DNA of 64,000 bases from Pseudoflavonifractor capillosus. GTDB taxonomy: Bacteria > Bacillota > Clostridia > Oscillospirales > Oscillospiraceae. The stretch lies in the NCBI RefSeq assembly GCF_016899775.1, contig NZ_JACJJE010000008.1:21304-85303 (forward strand), in the 5' to 3' direction. Below the pieces are notes generated by a model. It was given only the letters and a program-made list of their open reading frames with translations, was not told the origin of the DNA and ran no database searches. Made by a program: the position numbers and the translations under genes. Of the stretch, positions 54,265 through 62,632 are shown piece by piece; the stretch's first letter is position 1; each line of letters opens with the position of its first letter.

Positions 54265-55428
54265 TCAGAGTTGGATAAAATTGCTGGACTTGGTGCCGGT
54301 GGCGGCGGGAGCCGGGTCCAGCTTCTCTCCGGCGATTCCCAGAATGTCCTCCGGACGAATCCAGGGCCGGTTCTGGATGGCACTGGTCTCCTCGTGGGTC
54401 AGATAGCCCCGGTAGGCGGTGAGGCTGCGGCGGAGGAAGCCGTCCTTGGCACAGGCGGCGGCCACCCCGTCGTTGAGGATGGAGCGGAAATGGGGCAGCA
54501 TGGAGGCCGCGTAGGCGATGGAGGTGGACTGGGCAATGGCGCCGGGGATGTTGCTGACACAGTAGTGGACCACACCCTCCTCGATGTAGCGGGGGTCGTC
54601 ATGGGTGGTCTCATGGAAGGTCTCAATGGCCCCCACGTCGTTGCTGATGTCCACAATGACGGAGCCCTTCTCCATGGAGCGGACCATCTCCCGGTCGATC
54701 ATAAACTCGGTGGCGTCCTTGGGCCAGCGCACGCAGTTATAGACCACGTCGATCTCCGGCAACAGCTTTTTCAGGTTGTAGCGGTTAGAGATCTGGGTGT
54801 TGACCTCCTCGTTGAACTGCTTGCCGATGTCCCGTAGCGTGCCGATGTTGATATCCATGACCGTCACCCAGGCCCCCAGGGCATGGAGCACAGACACACA
54901 GGCCCGGCCCACGGTGCCGCCGCCGATGACCAGGGCCTTGATGCCGGGGGCTCCGCCCAGGCCGTTGACGAATTTTCCCTTTCCCCCGTGGATGGACAGC
55001 AGGGAGTCCAGACCCATCAGCGCCCCCAGCTTGCCGGCCGCCTCACAGTTGGGGGAGCCGTACCGGTGGGCGTCCTCGGCGGTAAACGCGATGCACTTGC
55101 TGTCCAGCAGCGCCTGCACCTCCTGGGGATGGGCGGCGGGGTGGATGCAGGTGAGCACAATCTGGTTCTCCCGCAGCAGGGGGAATTCACAGGGCTCCAG
55201 CTCCTTCACCTTGGTGACAAAATCGCAGGTCCCATAGATCTCCTCCATGGTGTCCACCAGCTTGGCGCCCTCCTGGGCGTACTGCTCGTCCGCAAAGCCG
55301 GCGCCCGCGCCCGCGCCCCGCTGCACATAGACCTCATGGCCGTCGCGTACAATGGCCTCCACTTCCGCGGGAGTCACGATGGTTCGGTACTCGCCGGGCT
55401 TAATATCCTTCAACAGTCCAAATTTCAT
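54265..55428 (-). CDS. ald: Alanine dehydrogenase family enzyme
   Basis: 387 residues. The N-terminal domain has Lys in DFVTKVKELE and His in TCIHPAAHPQE, equivalent to the substrate-binding Lys/His of alanine dehydrogenase. The NAD domain has GGAPGIKALVIGGGTVGRAC and the acidic residue in VMDINIG. The catalytic Asp region is VDISNDVGAIETFHETTHDD and the signature VVHYCVSNIPGAI. The ATG at 55428 follows GGAGG. The gene starts about 75 bases downstream of a sigma54 promoter. Alanine made by PhnW could in principle feed it, but the loci are 47 kb apart. Confidence 0.88.
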   Translation of the reverse strand: MKFGLLKDIKPGEYRTIVTPAEVEAIVRDGHEVYVQRGAGAGAGFADEQYAQEGAKLVDTMEEIYGTCDFVTKVKELEPCEFPLLRENQIVLTCIHPAAHPQEVQALLDSKCIAFTAEDAHRYGSPNCEAAGKLGALMGLDSLLSIHGGKGKFVNGLGGAPGIKALVIGGGTVGRACVSVLHALGAWVTVMDINIGTLRDIGKQFNEEVNTQISNRYNLKKLLPEIDVVYNCVRWPKDATEFMIDREMVRSMEKGSVIVDISNDVGAIETFHETTHDDPRYIEEGVVHYCVSNIPGAIAQSTSIAYAASMLPHFRSILNDGVAAACAKDGFLRRSLTAYRGYLTHEETSAIQNRPWIRPEDILGIAGEKLDPAPAATGTKSSNFIQL

Positions 55429-55514
55429 AGAGAACCCCTCCATTTTCTTCACCGCAGCCGGACACAGGCCGGTCTTTCCGGGTGACCCGCTTTGGTGTTC
55501 TGCCTTCCATAGAG

Positions 55515-55530
55515 TGCAAATTTTGTGCCA
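55515..55530 (-). promoter_or_regulatory. Sigma54 (-24/-12) promoter of ald-gltS
   Basis: On the minus strand TGGCAC AAAAT TTGCA: GG and GC are separated by exactly ten bases, as the consensus TGGCAC-N5-TTGC requires. The predicted start is near 55504. Confidence 0.82.
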
Positions 55531-55613
55531 ACTTCAGAGCCGCTATTTTCCTCGATCCAGAGGTAACCTGGGTTTGTAATCCCAACAAAATTCCCCCAAG
55601 CGGCAGAAAGCCG

Positions 55614-55648
55614 CCCATAATCGGGCCTCATAAAAGACCGATTATGGG
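55614..55648. promoter_or_regulatory. Inverted repeat, candidate enhancer site for the sigma54 activator
   Basis: 11-bp perfect arms CCCATAATCGG and CCGATTATGGG separated by 13 bases, centred about 127 bases upstream of the predicted sigma54 start. Activators of this class bind at such distances. Confidence 0.55.
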
Positions 55649-56095
55649 TATATGCTCAATTTTGGTCATTCGAGACAGACGCCGCACACGGAGGGCTTGG
55701 AAAGCACAGGCCTCCCGTCCTCCAGTTCCATCCGGGCAGGCAAAGCGTTTGGCCCGCCGCAGAGGGCAGCCAAACGCTTTGCCGCGGTCAACCGACCGCA
55801 CCTTCTTTCTTTGTTTCCCGGGACATTCCCCGCCCCTTCAGCGCCTCTGAGCGCTCCTCTCTGTCCTCGGCGATCCGCCGGGTACTCCGGCCGGGCGTGC
55901 TGCCCTGAAATCAGAAGCAACTCTATGTCAAACAATTGCTTTCCGATTTTACCATACCTTTCGCAAAAATACAAATCCCAATCCAGGGCTTTCTCACAGC
56001 GGCAAGGCACGCAGCCCCATCCGGGCAGGCGGTGTCTTTCCGGCTGACCCCGCGCCATCGGCGGCCGCCTGAAACAGCCGGAATGCCTGTGTCGG
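55649..56095. other. Intergenic region without a supported gene
   Basis: A minus-strand frame of 130 codons exists (55666-56058) but shows no domain, ribosome site or family similarity. Nothing else is recognised. Confidence 0.45.
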
Positions 56096-58324
56096 TCAGA
56101 GATTCATGACATTCTGGTCGTAGCGGACCAGCATGGCCTGCAGGGCGCGCTTATGCTCCGCCATCTGATTGTAGGTATCGCCGCCCGCCAAACCGGCATC
56201 CTGAAGCTGTCTCATCATGCCGTTGACATTGGCCAGCATCTCTTTGGCGTGGGGGACGTATTTCGCCTGAACCTGCTGGTCGGCCGAGTCCCCGCTGTAC
56301 AGGATCTTGCCCAGCGCCTCGATCTCCGGTCCCATCTGGGAGGCGCGGGTTTCCGCAGATGTCTTTCTGTTGCCCACGATATTTTCTCCCGTGGCCTTCC
56401 AGTATGCATCCGCGCCCGCCTGGGCGGTCTCTGTGGCCGGCCCTTTGTACTTTGTATCATAGGCCCGGCCTGTGGCGGTCGCCCCCAGCTGGAGGGCCGT
56501 ATCGTCCGGACGCAGGAGGCGATTCATGAAGCTCTCCAGAGGGGACCCCCCATACGAAGTGGAGCCCGTCTCTTTCATCCGAACATTCATGGCGAGGAAC
56601 TGCGCCACGGCATCCCGCGCCAGGGCGCCCCCCTGCGTGTTGTCAATAATCTGGTTTGTGTCGGTCAGCTGGCCGCCCGCCGCATCTTCGCCGATGAATT
56701 TATCGCCTTTCCCGTGACGGCCCCAGAGCGGATTGTGGTCCTGCTTGGTGTAGTCCGGGCTGGTAATAATGGGCGTGGCTTTGTCGGCCACAGCCATGCC
56801 GTCGTCGCTGAGGTCCGTGGCTGAAATATGACCCGAGCCCAAATAGAGGTTGTCCGCCCGCGTGGCATGGGACCCGGCAAAGCTGTCCTCAATCATGTGG
56901 GAAGCCGAACCCAGCGCCACCATTCCGGCGTCCAGATCCTGGTTCCCGCCCGTAAAGAAGTTCCCCACTGTTCCCCGGGCATACTGAGAGCGATTTTTTT
57001 CTCTCTTCGCTCTTTCTTTTTCAATCTTCTTTTGAATATATTTTTCCCGGCCGCGGGAAAAAAAGCGGCCTAGCTTTCCCTTTTGGTCATACTTATCCCC
57101 GGCTGCCTTCCGGACCTGCTGTTCGTCCTCTGCGCTGAAGGTGACCTCTTTCTTCATCTTCCTTACCCGGGCTTCTCTCCGCGTTTCCGGAGATTCATTC
57201 CCATGCCTTTTATCCCATTTCGCCATTTTCTGCTCCACAACTTTCAGTGCAGCCGGCGTGAGCATGGTGGACATCATCATTTCCTGGAAGGGGTCGCCCT
57301 CCCCGTCTTGTGAGAGCACATAGTCCAGCATATTCTGGTCCTGAAAATTTTTCCCGTCCTTTCTGCGGTTTTGGTACACGTCAGAAGCAAACTGGGCATA
57401 CCGCTTCATTTTATCCACATTGGCCTGGAGATCTCCGCCGCTGGTATCCATGGCGTGAAGGAACTGCATATCGCCTTCATGGGTCTGATTGATAAAGGGG
57501 TCGTGCTTTGTAACCGTTAAGCTGCCTCCCATTCCCACCGCGCTGTGTGTGCCCACGTCGTTGAACCGGGCGCCGTAAATCAGGCTCTTCCGGCTTTTCT
57601 CGCTGGCCAGTGGATTTGGCGTTCTTTGCCCGGCTGTCCTGCTTCGGTTCAGAAACCCAAGGGCTTTTTTTCTGCCTTCATCGGTGAGCGTCTCATGTTC
57701 CCCTCTTTTGTTGAAAATTCCTACCCCCCATCCCTGGACCGGCGCGGAGGAAAAGGAGGCGGTCGGCATGGGGGAGAGCCCGGCGGTCTCCACTCCGCCG
57801 GCAGGCGCCATAGAGGCGATAGCATCACCCTGCATGTCAGCCCGGTCCTCCATGGAGCGGTCCACATTCAGTTCGCCGCCGTCCCCCAGCCCTCCTTTGG
57901 CCTGCTGGAGGATATGGGCCACCTCATGGCCGATCATCTTGCGGCCCAGGGCAGTGTCCGGGTGAAACTGGCCGGGCGCGAAGTGGATCTCATCGCCCCG
58001 GGCGTAGGCTTTGGCGCCGATGGATTCCACGTCGCTGGATTCCCGGAAGCGCAGGTTGTCAATGGAATGGCCAAAGTGCTGTTCGATGGTACTCTGCACC
58101 TGGTCGGGCAAGGTCAGGGCCCGGCCGGACCCCCGTGAGAGCCGGGAGGCATCCGGAAAATGGGAAGTCATGCGCGCCTGCATCTGCTGCTCCAGACCGC
58201 CGGAGGGGCTGTCGGACAGGTCTGCATAACTACTGTTGGGAGGCGCGGCTTCCGAAACGGGCTGAACGGCCGAAGCTCCCCCCCGTCCAGGCACGGGCCG
58301 CCTTGTTTTCTCCTGATACATCAT
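56096..58324 (-). CDS. DUF4157 protein with zinc phospholipase/P1-nuclease-like domain
   Basis: 742 residues, no signal peptide. The DUF4157 domain (about 70-145) has LPDQVQSTIEQHFG, YARGDEIHFAPGQF and the metallopeptidase-like HEVAH (133-137). A long middle region is charged (about 375-450, many Lys/Glu/Arg). The C-terminal part has LGSASHMIEDSFAGSHATR, that is H476-x3-D480-x5-H486, the zinc motif of phospholipase C/P1 nuclease, with further His at 260, 290 and 530. DUF4157 is common at the N terminus of toxins linked to contractile injection systems; no such system is in the window. The tandem ATG at 58324 follows AAAGGAGG. Confidence 0.75.
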   Translation of the reverse strand: MMYQEKTRRPVPGRGGASAVQPVSEAAPPNSSYADLSDSPSGGLEQQMQARMTSHFPDASRLSRGSGRALTLPDQVQSTIEQHFGHSIDNLRFRESSDVESIGAKAYARGDEIHFAPGQFHPDTALGRKMIGHEVAHILQQAKGGLGDGGELNVDRSMEDRADMQGDAIASMAPAGGVETAGLSPMPTASFSSAPVQGWGVGIFNKRGEHETLTDEGRKKALGFLNRSRTAGQRTPNPLASEKSRKSLIYGARFNDVGTHSAVGMGGSLTVTKHDPFINQTHEGDMQFLHAMDTSGGDLQANVDKMKRYAQFASDVYQNRRKDGKNFQDQNMLDYVLSQDGEGDPFQEMMMSTMLTPAALKVVEQKMAKWDKRHGNESPETRREARVRKMKKEVTFSAEDEQQVRKAAGDKYDQKGKLGRFFSRGREKYIQKKIEKERAKREKNRSQYARGTVGNFFTGGNQDLDAGMVALGSASHMIEDSFAGSHATRADNLYLGSGHISATDLSDDGMAVADKATPIITSPDYTKQDHNPLWGRHGKGDKFIGEDAAGGQLTDTNQIIDNTQGGALARDAVAQFLAMNVRMKETGSTSYGGSPLESFMNRLLRPDDTALQLGATATGRAYDTKYKGPATETAQAGADAYWKATGENIVGNRKTSAETRASQMGPEIEALGKILYSGDSADQQVQAKYVPHAKEMLANVNGMMRQLQDAGLAGGDTYNQMAEHKRALQAMLVRYDQNVMNL

Positions 58325-58764
58325 AACGCTGCCTCCTTTATCCATTGAAGCTTGTTTCAATCCTACCGGTCCCCACTGGAGTACCGCAGTCCATTTCATG
58401 GCAGGCACAGTATATCAGGCGCCATCTCCCTCCGCAATAAAACAGGCTTGAATTGTCCGCAAACGGGCTATACTGCACTCCCGCAGGATCCCGCATTCTA
58501 AAATTTTCCCGTCTTTGGCGCGTCTCGTCCTATCCCCCGGCTCTCCTGAGCCGCAGCAAAAAGTACAGCTTCGCGACCGCGCGTCCGTTTCGCCGGGCGG
58601 CCAGAAGGCCTTCACTCACGGCCCAGAATCTGCGGCGTGATCAGCAACATATGCAGCTACTGCTTCGCAATGCAGAAAATGCCAGTTAAGGCAATCATTT
58701 TTTGTTTAGCAAGGAGTTTAGCAAGCCGCTCAAAATGGCGGCCTTGCTAAAGAAAGAAAAAAAT
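58325..58764. other. Intergenic region left of the tRNA-Thr attachment site
   Basis: No gene is supported. Near 58701-58752 an inverted repeat TTTAGCAAGG/CCTTGCTAAA with an inner stem is seen. Confidence 0.5.
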
Positions 58765-58800
58765 AAAAAACCCTCAAGCCGTTGAGGCTCAAGGGTTTTT
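58765..58800 (-). terminator. Terminator downstream of the tRNA-Thr fragment
   Basis: On the minus strand a stem CCCT(TG)AGCC/GGCT(TG)AGGG-like hairpin with an internal mismatch is followed by T6. It sits directly after the CCA end, as for a tRNA gene. Confidence 0.6.
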
Positions 58801-58986
58801 AATGGAGCTGCTACCCAGATTCGAACTGGGGACCTCATCCTTACCAACTGATTGGGAGGATGAGGTTTTCTGCTTTCCAGGCCTATTGTGCCCTTTCCAG
58901 TCCGGAGTGTCATCCTTTCCAGCACTCTTGTATCCGTTATCTCCGTTGCTTCGTTTCCCCGTGTGGGTCACGGTGTGGGTCAAAGG
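58789..58986 (-). pseudogene. C-terminal remnant of a tRNA-targeting integrase
   Basis: The frame is open for 66 codons and reads THTVTHTGKRSNGDNGYKS, ending QSVGKDEVPSSNLGSSS. The last 15 residues are translated from the tRNA-Thr 3' end, a trait of tyrosine integrases whose gene end overlaps the attachment site. The catalytic domain is missing; the fragment is cut by the stop and end of the neighbouring HEPN gene. Confidence 0.65.
58803..58847 (-). other. tRNA-Thr(GGT) 3' fragment, attachment site
   Basis: 45 bases equal the 3' part of a tRNA-Thr: anticodon loop TTGGTAA, stem GGATG, variable loop, T arm CCCAG TTCGAAT CTGGG and acceptor end with CCA. The 5' half is not tRNA-like: ten extra bases stand before the loop. 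This is what an att site left by an integrative element looks like. Confidence 0.75.
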
Positions 58987-59311
58987 TCACTGATCTCCTT
59001 CAGGAACTCCGGCAGCACATCGAAAATGATGGCGCAGATCACGATCCAGTTGGTGTCCTCGTAGTGGTGGACCAGCCGGTGCCTCAGGCCGGCAATTTTA
59101 ATCCACGGGATTTCTGGATGTGATTTCTTAAAATCGTCCGACAGGTTGTAGACATGCTCCCCAATGTTGTCAGCGGCGTCGTGACCGTCCACTGGATCGT
59201 CTCCTCATTGCAGACCTTCTCTGGAGTGATTTGTCCTCTCTGCACATAAGTCAAAAGTTTTTCTGTGGTTTCCCGGATCTTCTCGATTCTCTGCTGATCA
59301 CTGTACTTCAT
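58980..59311 (-). pseudogene. HEPN (HepT-like) toxin gene with a frameshift
   Basis: Two overlapping frames together give one HepT-like protein of about 110 residues. The first starts MKYSDQQRIEKIRETTEKLL at 59311; the second supplies NIGEHVYNLSDDFKKSHPE and the RNase motif R-x4-H-x-Y in RHRLVHHY. One base seems missing near 59170; adding a T after CTG would restore TTPLYNIGEH. The start overlaps the MNT gene stop by ATGA. The toxin is presumably inactive unless frameshifting occurs. Confidence 0.75.
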
Positions 59312-59610
59312 GCGATCTGCACCCCCTCGGCTAAAATCGCATCATAGAAAGCCGACTGTGGATTGATCTCCCGCAGTTCATAGACATCCACAGCTTTCCC
59401 CAGAGCGCAGTGCAGTTCCTCCGCGATGCACAGCACATCCGTCAGGTCAAAATCTTTTCCCCCGACAACAATCAGATCGATGTCAGAGGCGGCGTTGGCC
59501 TCCTGCCTGGCATAAGATCCAAATAAAATTGCCTTTTCCGCATGATATTTTTTCAGCATCGGCAACACAGCAGCACAAATCTCGTCCTGGGAATAGATAT
59601 GCTCAGACAT
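59308..59610 (-). CDS. MNT nucleotidyltransferase antitoxin
   Basis: 100 residues, a minimal nucleotidyltransferase: GSYARQEANAASDIDLIVVG carries the GS...DxD motif. MNT proteins neutralise HEPN toxins by adding nucleotides to the catalytic Tyr of the RxxxxHxY motif. The ATG at 59610 has AGGAGG eight bases before it. The HEPN partner overlaps its stop but is frameshifted. Confidence 0.88.
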   Translation of the reverse strand: MSEHIYSQDEICAAVLPMLKKYHAEKAILFGSYARQEANAASDIDLIVVGGKDFDLTDVLCIAEELHCALGKAVDVYELREINPQSAFYDAILAEGVQIA

Positions 59611-59829
59611 GGGACACACCTCCTCCGTATTTAATATACCATACTCAAACAGGGATTAAAAGTCCTTTCCTAGCCTCTTTCCCGCTCCTCTATGGGGTAC
59701 TTGGAGCAAGGCATTTACGATGGTGTTAACAAAGAAACTGCCTTCCAAGAGCAAGCATTTCATTCTCAGCAGAAGTTTCAATCAGATCCAGATATTTAGG
59801 TAATAAGCATTTATACAATGACTATTTTG

Positions 59830-61800
59830 TTATTGTTCGAGATATCGCTTCCCCAACGGTGTGATCCGGCAGCCGCCTCGTCCACGGCATACCGTAATGA
59901 ATCCCGCTTGTTCCAACCTTCTTAGTTCCTGGCGCAGCCACACATCGCTAACCTGGTTGAATCCCTGGGCCCGCAGCTGTTCCAGCAGGGCGGTGCGGCC
60001 AATCCCGTGTCCGGGAGCCGAGTGCTTCTGGATCAGCGGGAGGGGATCTGGACAACTGGACAGGGCTGTACGCTCCGTTCCCTCAAAGAAGCTGTCTATG
60101 CGGTGGGTAGTCTTGTAGTAGGCGGCAAAGTTCTGCAGCTGGCGGACATTCCCGGGCCAGGGGTACTGTTCCAAAAATTTCCTTTGTTCCGCTGTGAATG
60201 CCGCATACTCCGCCCCTAGAAAGTGTTCCAGCAACAAGGGAACATCCGCCCTTCTCTGGCGTAGCGGAGGCAGACGGACAGGCAGAACACTCAGTCGGTA
60301 AAATAGGTCGGCTCGGAATTTCTTCTCCCGCACCTGGTCGGCCAATGGACGGTTGGAAGCGGCGATGATCCTCACATCTACCGGAATCATCTGGTCTCCG
60401 CCAAGCCTCATGATCTGTTTTTCCTGCAGGACCCGCAGAAGCATCGCCTGGAGGGAGGGGGGCATGTCCTCGATCTCGTCCAAGAAAATGGTACCTCCGT
60501 CCGCCTGCTGAAACAGGCCGGTCCGGCCTTGCCGCCGGGCTCCGGTAAAGGCACCGCCTTCATATCCAAAGAGCTCGCTCTCCAGCAGAGACTCGGGCAT
60601 AGCTGCGCAGTTGATGGCCACAAACGGCTGCCCATGCCGAGGTGAGTAGTTATGGATCGCTTGAGCCAACAGTTCTTTCCCTGTTCCGCTCTCCCCTTCA
60701 ATTAAAACAGAATAATCGGTGGCGGCGGCCTGCTTAGCCAGGTGGATGCATTGGATCATGGCCTCAGAGCGGCATAGGATGTCGGAGAAGGTAGTCCGCG
60801 CGGTTAACCCCCGGCGAATAGCCTCTAGGGAAGCCTCCGCTTGTTCCCCCCGGAGGTTATTTCCCTCTCGGAACGTGATACAGTAACCGGTGAGGACACC
60901 GGAGATGATAATAGGGCTCTTGGTTACGGCGCACTGCACCCCGCAGACTTCCAGGCGGTCATAGGTGAAATTCTCTTCCAGCACCGAAGCCAGGGGACCA
61001 GTGAGTTGGCGGGCCAGAGCCTCCTGGTCTGCATCCCCCCGGCAATTCAGAAGGCGCTGTGCGGCAGCGTTGGCATAGAGCAGGTGATACTCAGTATCAC
61101 ACAGAAGCAGCCCCTCCTCCAGCACATGGACATAGTACTTCAGAATCAGCCCCTTCAGATAATTGTCAAAGTATGTGGAGGTAATGCTGGACTCCGGCTC
61201 TGCCAGCTTGCGGGAGTAGAGCAGCAGGCGGCTGTTTATGATGTCGTTGTTCAGTCCCAGCTTACCGGCAATGCGCACCATGGAGTAGGTGTCGATAAAC
61301 CGGTCCCCTATATCGAAGCTCTGGCGGATGAAGGGCGGGACATATTCCTCCTCACCGGGATGGACGGCGACTTCAATGCCCTGATAGCTGCTTTGGTCTG
61401 CCTCTGGATCATAGGGAATCCAGTTGATGTAGTTGAGCCCAATTTCATAGAGGGAGTTGGTCAGCTCCCGGGTCAGCTCCGGGGATGCATTAACCACCAG
61501 AACGCTGCTTCCCTTCGAAAACTGAGTCAGCAGGGAAAGAGATGTCCGTTGGACAGCTCGAGAAATGATCATCAGACGGTTCAGTTCAGAAATAATAGAC
61601 TCGTAATAAAAAATATAGTTGGAAATGGGGAGCAGAATCAAATCCCCCACGACCATTTCACCAGAGGATAAATCGCAGCTGTATGTCACGGAAATCTCCG
61701 CCGCGCCCTCGAACACCTCAACCAGGTTCTGTGCTAAGACGTTGGCAGTATGTTGAAAGCGATAGTCCGGAAATAACAAAACCATTTTCTTCTGTTGCAT
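59830..61800 (-). CDS. Sigma54 activator with PrpR_N sensor and winged-helix C terminus
   Basis: 656 residues. PrpR_N-type sensor (about 1-190: VLLFPDYRFQHTANVLAQNL), PAS (about 210-310: LLCDTEYHLLYANAAAQRLL) and AAA+ (about 335-560) with Walker A GESGTGKE, GAFTGA and Walker B GGTIFLDEIEDMP. The C terminus (about 595-656) is not a Fis helix-turn-helix but looks like a winged helix (LLEQLRAQGFNQVSDVWLRQ, AGFITVCRGRGGCRITPLGK). The gene is divergent from a C26 hydrolase gene with a -24/-12 promoter, its likely target. GC content is lower than in the core regions, suggesting transfer. Confidence 0.88.
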   Translation of the reverse strand: MQQKKMVLLFPDYRFQHTANVLAQNLVEVFEGAAEISVTYSCDLSSGEMVVGDLILLPISNYIFYYESIISELNRLMIISRAVQRTSLSLLTQFSKGSSVLVVNASPELTRELTNSLYEIGLNYINWIPYDPEADQSSYQGIEVAVHPGEEEYVPPFIRQSFDIGDRFIDTYSMVRIAGKLGLNNDIINSRLLLYSRKLAEPESSITSTYFDNYLKGLILKYYVHVLEEGLLLCDTEYHLLYANAAAQRLLNCRGDADQEALARQLTGPLASVLEENFTYDRLEVCGVQCAVTKSPIIISGVLTGYCITFREGNNLRGEQAEASLEAIRRGLTARTTFSDILCRSEAMIQCIHLAKQAAATDYSVLIEGESGTGKELLAQAIHNYSPRHGQPFVAINCAAMPESLLESELFGYEGGAFTGARRQGRTGLFQQADGGTIFLDEIEDMPPSLQAMLLRVLQEKQIMRLGGDQMIPVDVRIIAASNRPLADQVREKKFRADLFYRLSVLPVRLPPLRQRRADVPLLLEHFLGAEYAAFTAEQRKFLEQYPWPGNVRQLQNFAAYYKTTHRIDSFFEGTERTALSSCPDPLPLIQKHSAPGHGIGRTALLEQLRAQGFNQVSDVWLRQELRRLEQAGFITVCRGRGGCRITPLGKRYLEQ

Positions 61801-62012
61801 TAAGTCCCCTCCAAGCCGCCGTCTTAATTGTCATTATAGGATTTAATCGGATTTAATGCAAGATGTTTCAGAAGAAATACGTGTCACCTGAACTGATTTG
61901 CCTGAATGCAGCTTTGATTTTAACAACTCATTTCGGCAGTATAAATAATTTTGTAATAGTGAATTTATTCAACACGCCAATTTCACGTCAGTTTCGCTAG
62001 AAATCACTATGT
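61801..62012. promoter_or_regulatory. Divergent control region with candidate enhancer motifs
   Basis: AT-rich. A direct repeat GGATTTAAT (61839-61847, 61849-61857) and an inverted repeat TGAAT-TT-ATTCA (61960-61971) lie 40-175 bases upstream of the sigma54 promoter and may bind the activator. Confidence 0.4.
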
Positions 62013-62028
62013 TGGCACAACAAATGCT
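62013..62028 (+). promoter_or_regulatory. Sigma54 (-24/-12) promoter of the C26 hydrolase gene
   Basis: TGGCAC AACAA ATGCT: GG (62014-62015) and GC (62026-62027) are ten bases apart. The predicted start is near 62039, 70 bases before the ATG. Confidence 0.78.
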
Positions 62029-62108
62029 GAATTATAGGAGTGAACTGGCGCGGCGGAAATGTTCCATTCTGCCGCCGACAAAAGCAATTCAGCAGGAGGG
62101 AGAATAAT

Positions 62109-62555
62109 ATGTACCGAATTTTAGTTGTAGGACCGGAAGGACCCTGGCGGGACGCCAATGGAATCGCTCCGTATTCTATTGCCCCCAGCGAGGTGACTGC
62201 AGACTTTTTCACCTCTGATCAGGCAGAGTGTTTCATCTCCGTGAACCCCGCCGATGTAGAACGATGTGATGGTGTGGCGGTGCCAGGCGGAATTCCCGAC
62301 GTAGATCCAGCTTCTTACGGCGAGGAGAACCAGGGAAGCGCTCCTGTGGACACCGCTTTGGACGGACTGCAGTTTCCCATGATCAAACGCGCTCTGGAGC
62401 TGGGTAAGCCCATGATTGGTTTTTGCCGGGGCGTCCAGATGATCAATGTGGCCATGGGCGGTACTCTGATCCAGGACATCGCCTGTAAAGAGACCCATCA
62501 TTTCCCGTCTTTCCACATGGCCCGCAATATTCCCGGCACCTTTGCTTATGTGTGA
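62109..62555 (+). pseudogene. Truncated C26 gamma-glutamyl hydrolase-like gene
   Basis: 148 residues where the family has about 230-250. The N-terminal class I amidotransferase fold is intact up to the nucleophile Cys in GFCRGVQMINVAMGGTLIQD; the C-terminal half with the catalytic His/Glu is absent. The start follows GGAGGG. The stop comes 77 bases before the end of a large serine recombinase gene, so an element most likely inserted here and cut the gene. Relatives (PuuD type) cleave gamma-glutamyl conjugates. The missing 3' part may lie beyond the element. Confidence 0.8.
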
Positions 62556-62591
62556 TAAAGAAGCAATAGAAGTGCAAAAAATTTTGCCGTT

Positions 62592-62624
62592 CCTATCCGA
62601 CACTTGGCCATTGTGTCGGATAGG
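62592..62624. terminator. Hairpin between the truncated gene and the recombinase
   Basis: Perfect 12-bp arms CCTATCCGACAC/GTGTCGGATAGG with a nine-base loop and no T run on the minus strand. It lies at the suspected element end, so it may be an element-end structure rather than a terminator. Confidence 0.5.
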
Positions 62625-62632
62625 TCGGGCGG

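Noticed and set aside
55666..56058. 130-codon minus-strand frame between the DUF4157 gene and ald
   Set aside because: No ribosome site or domain; composition does not resemble the surrounding genes.
58803..58880. Complete tRNA-Thr gene on the minus strand
   Set aside because: Only the 3' half fits. The sequence where the D arm and 5' acceptor should be does not fold as tRNA.
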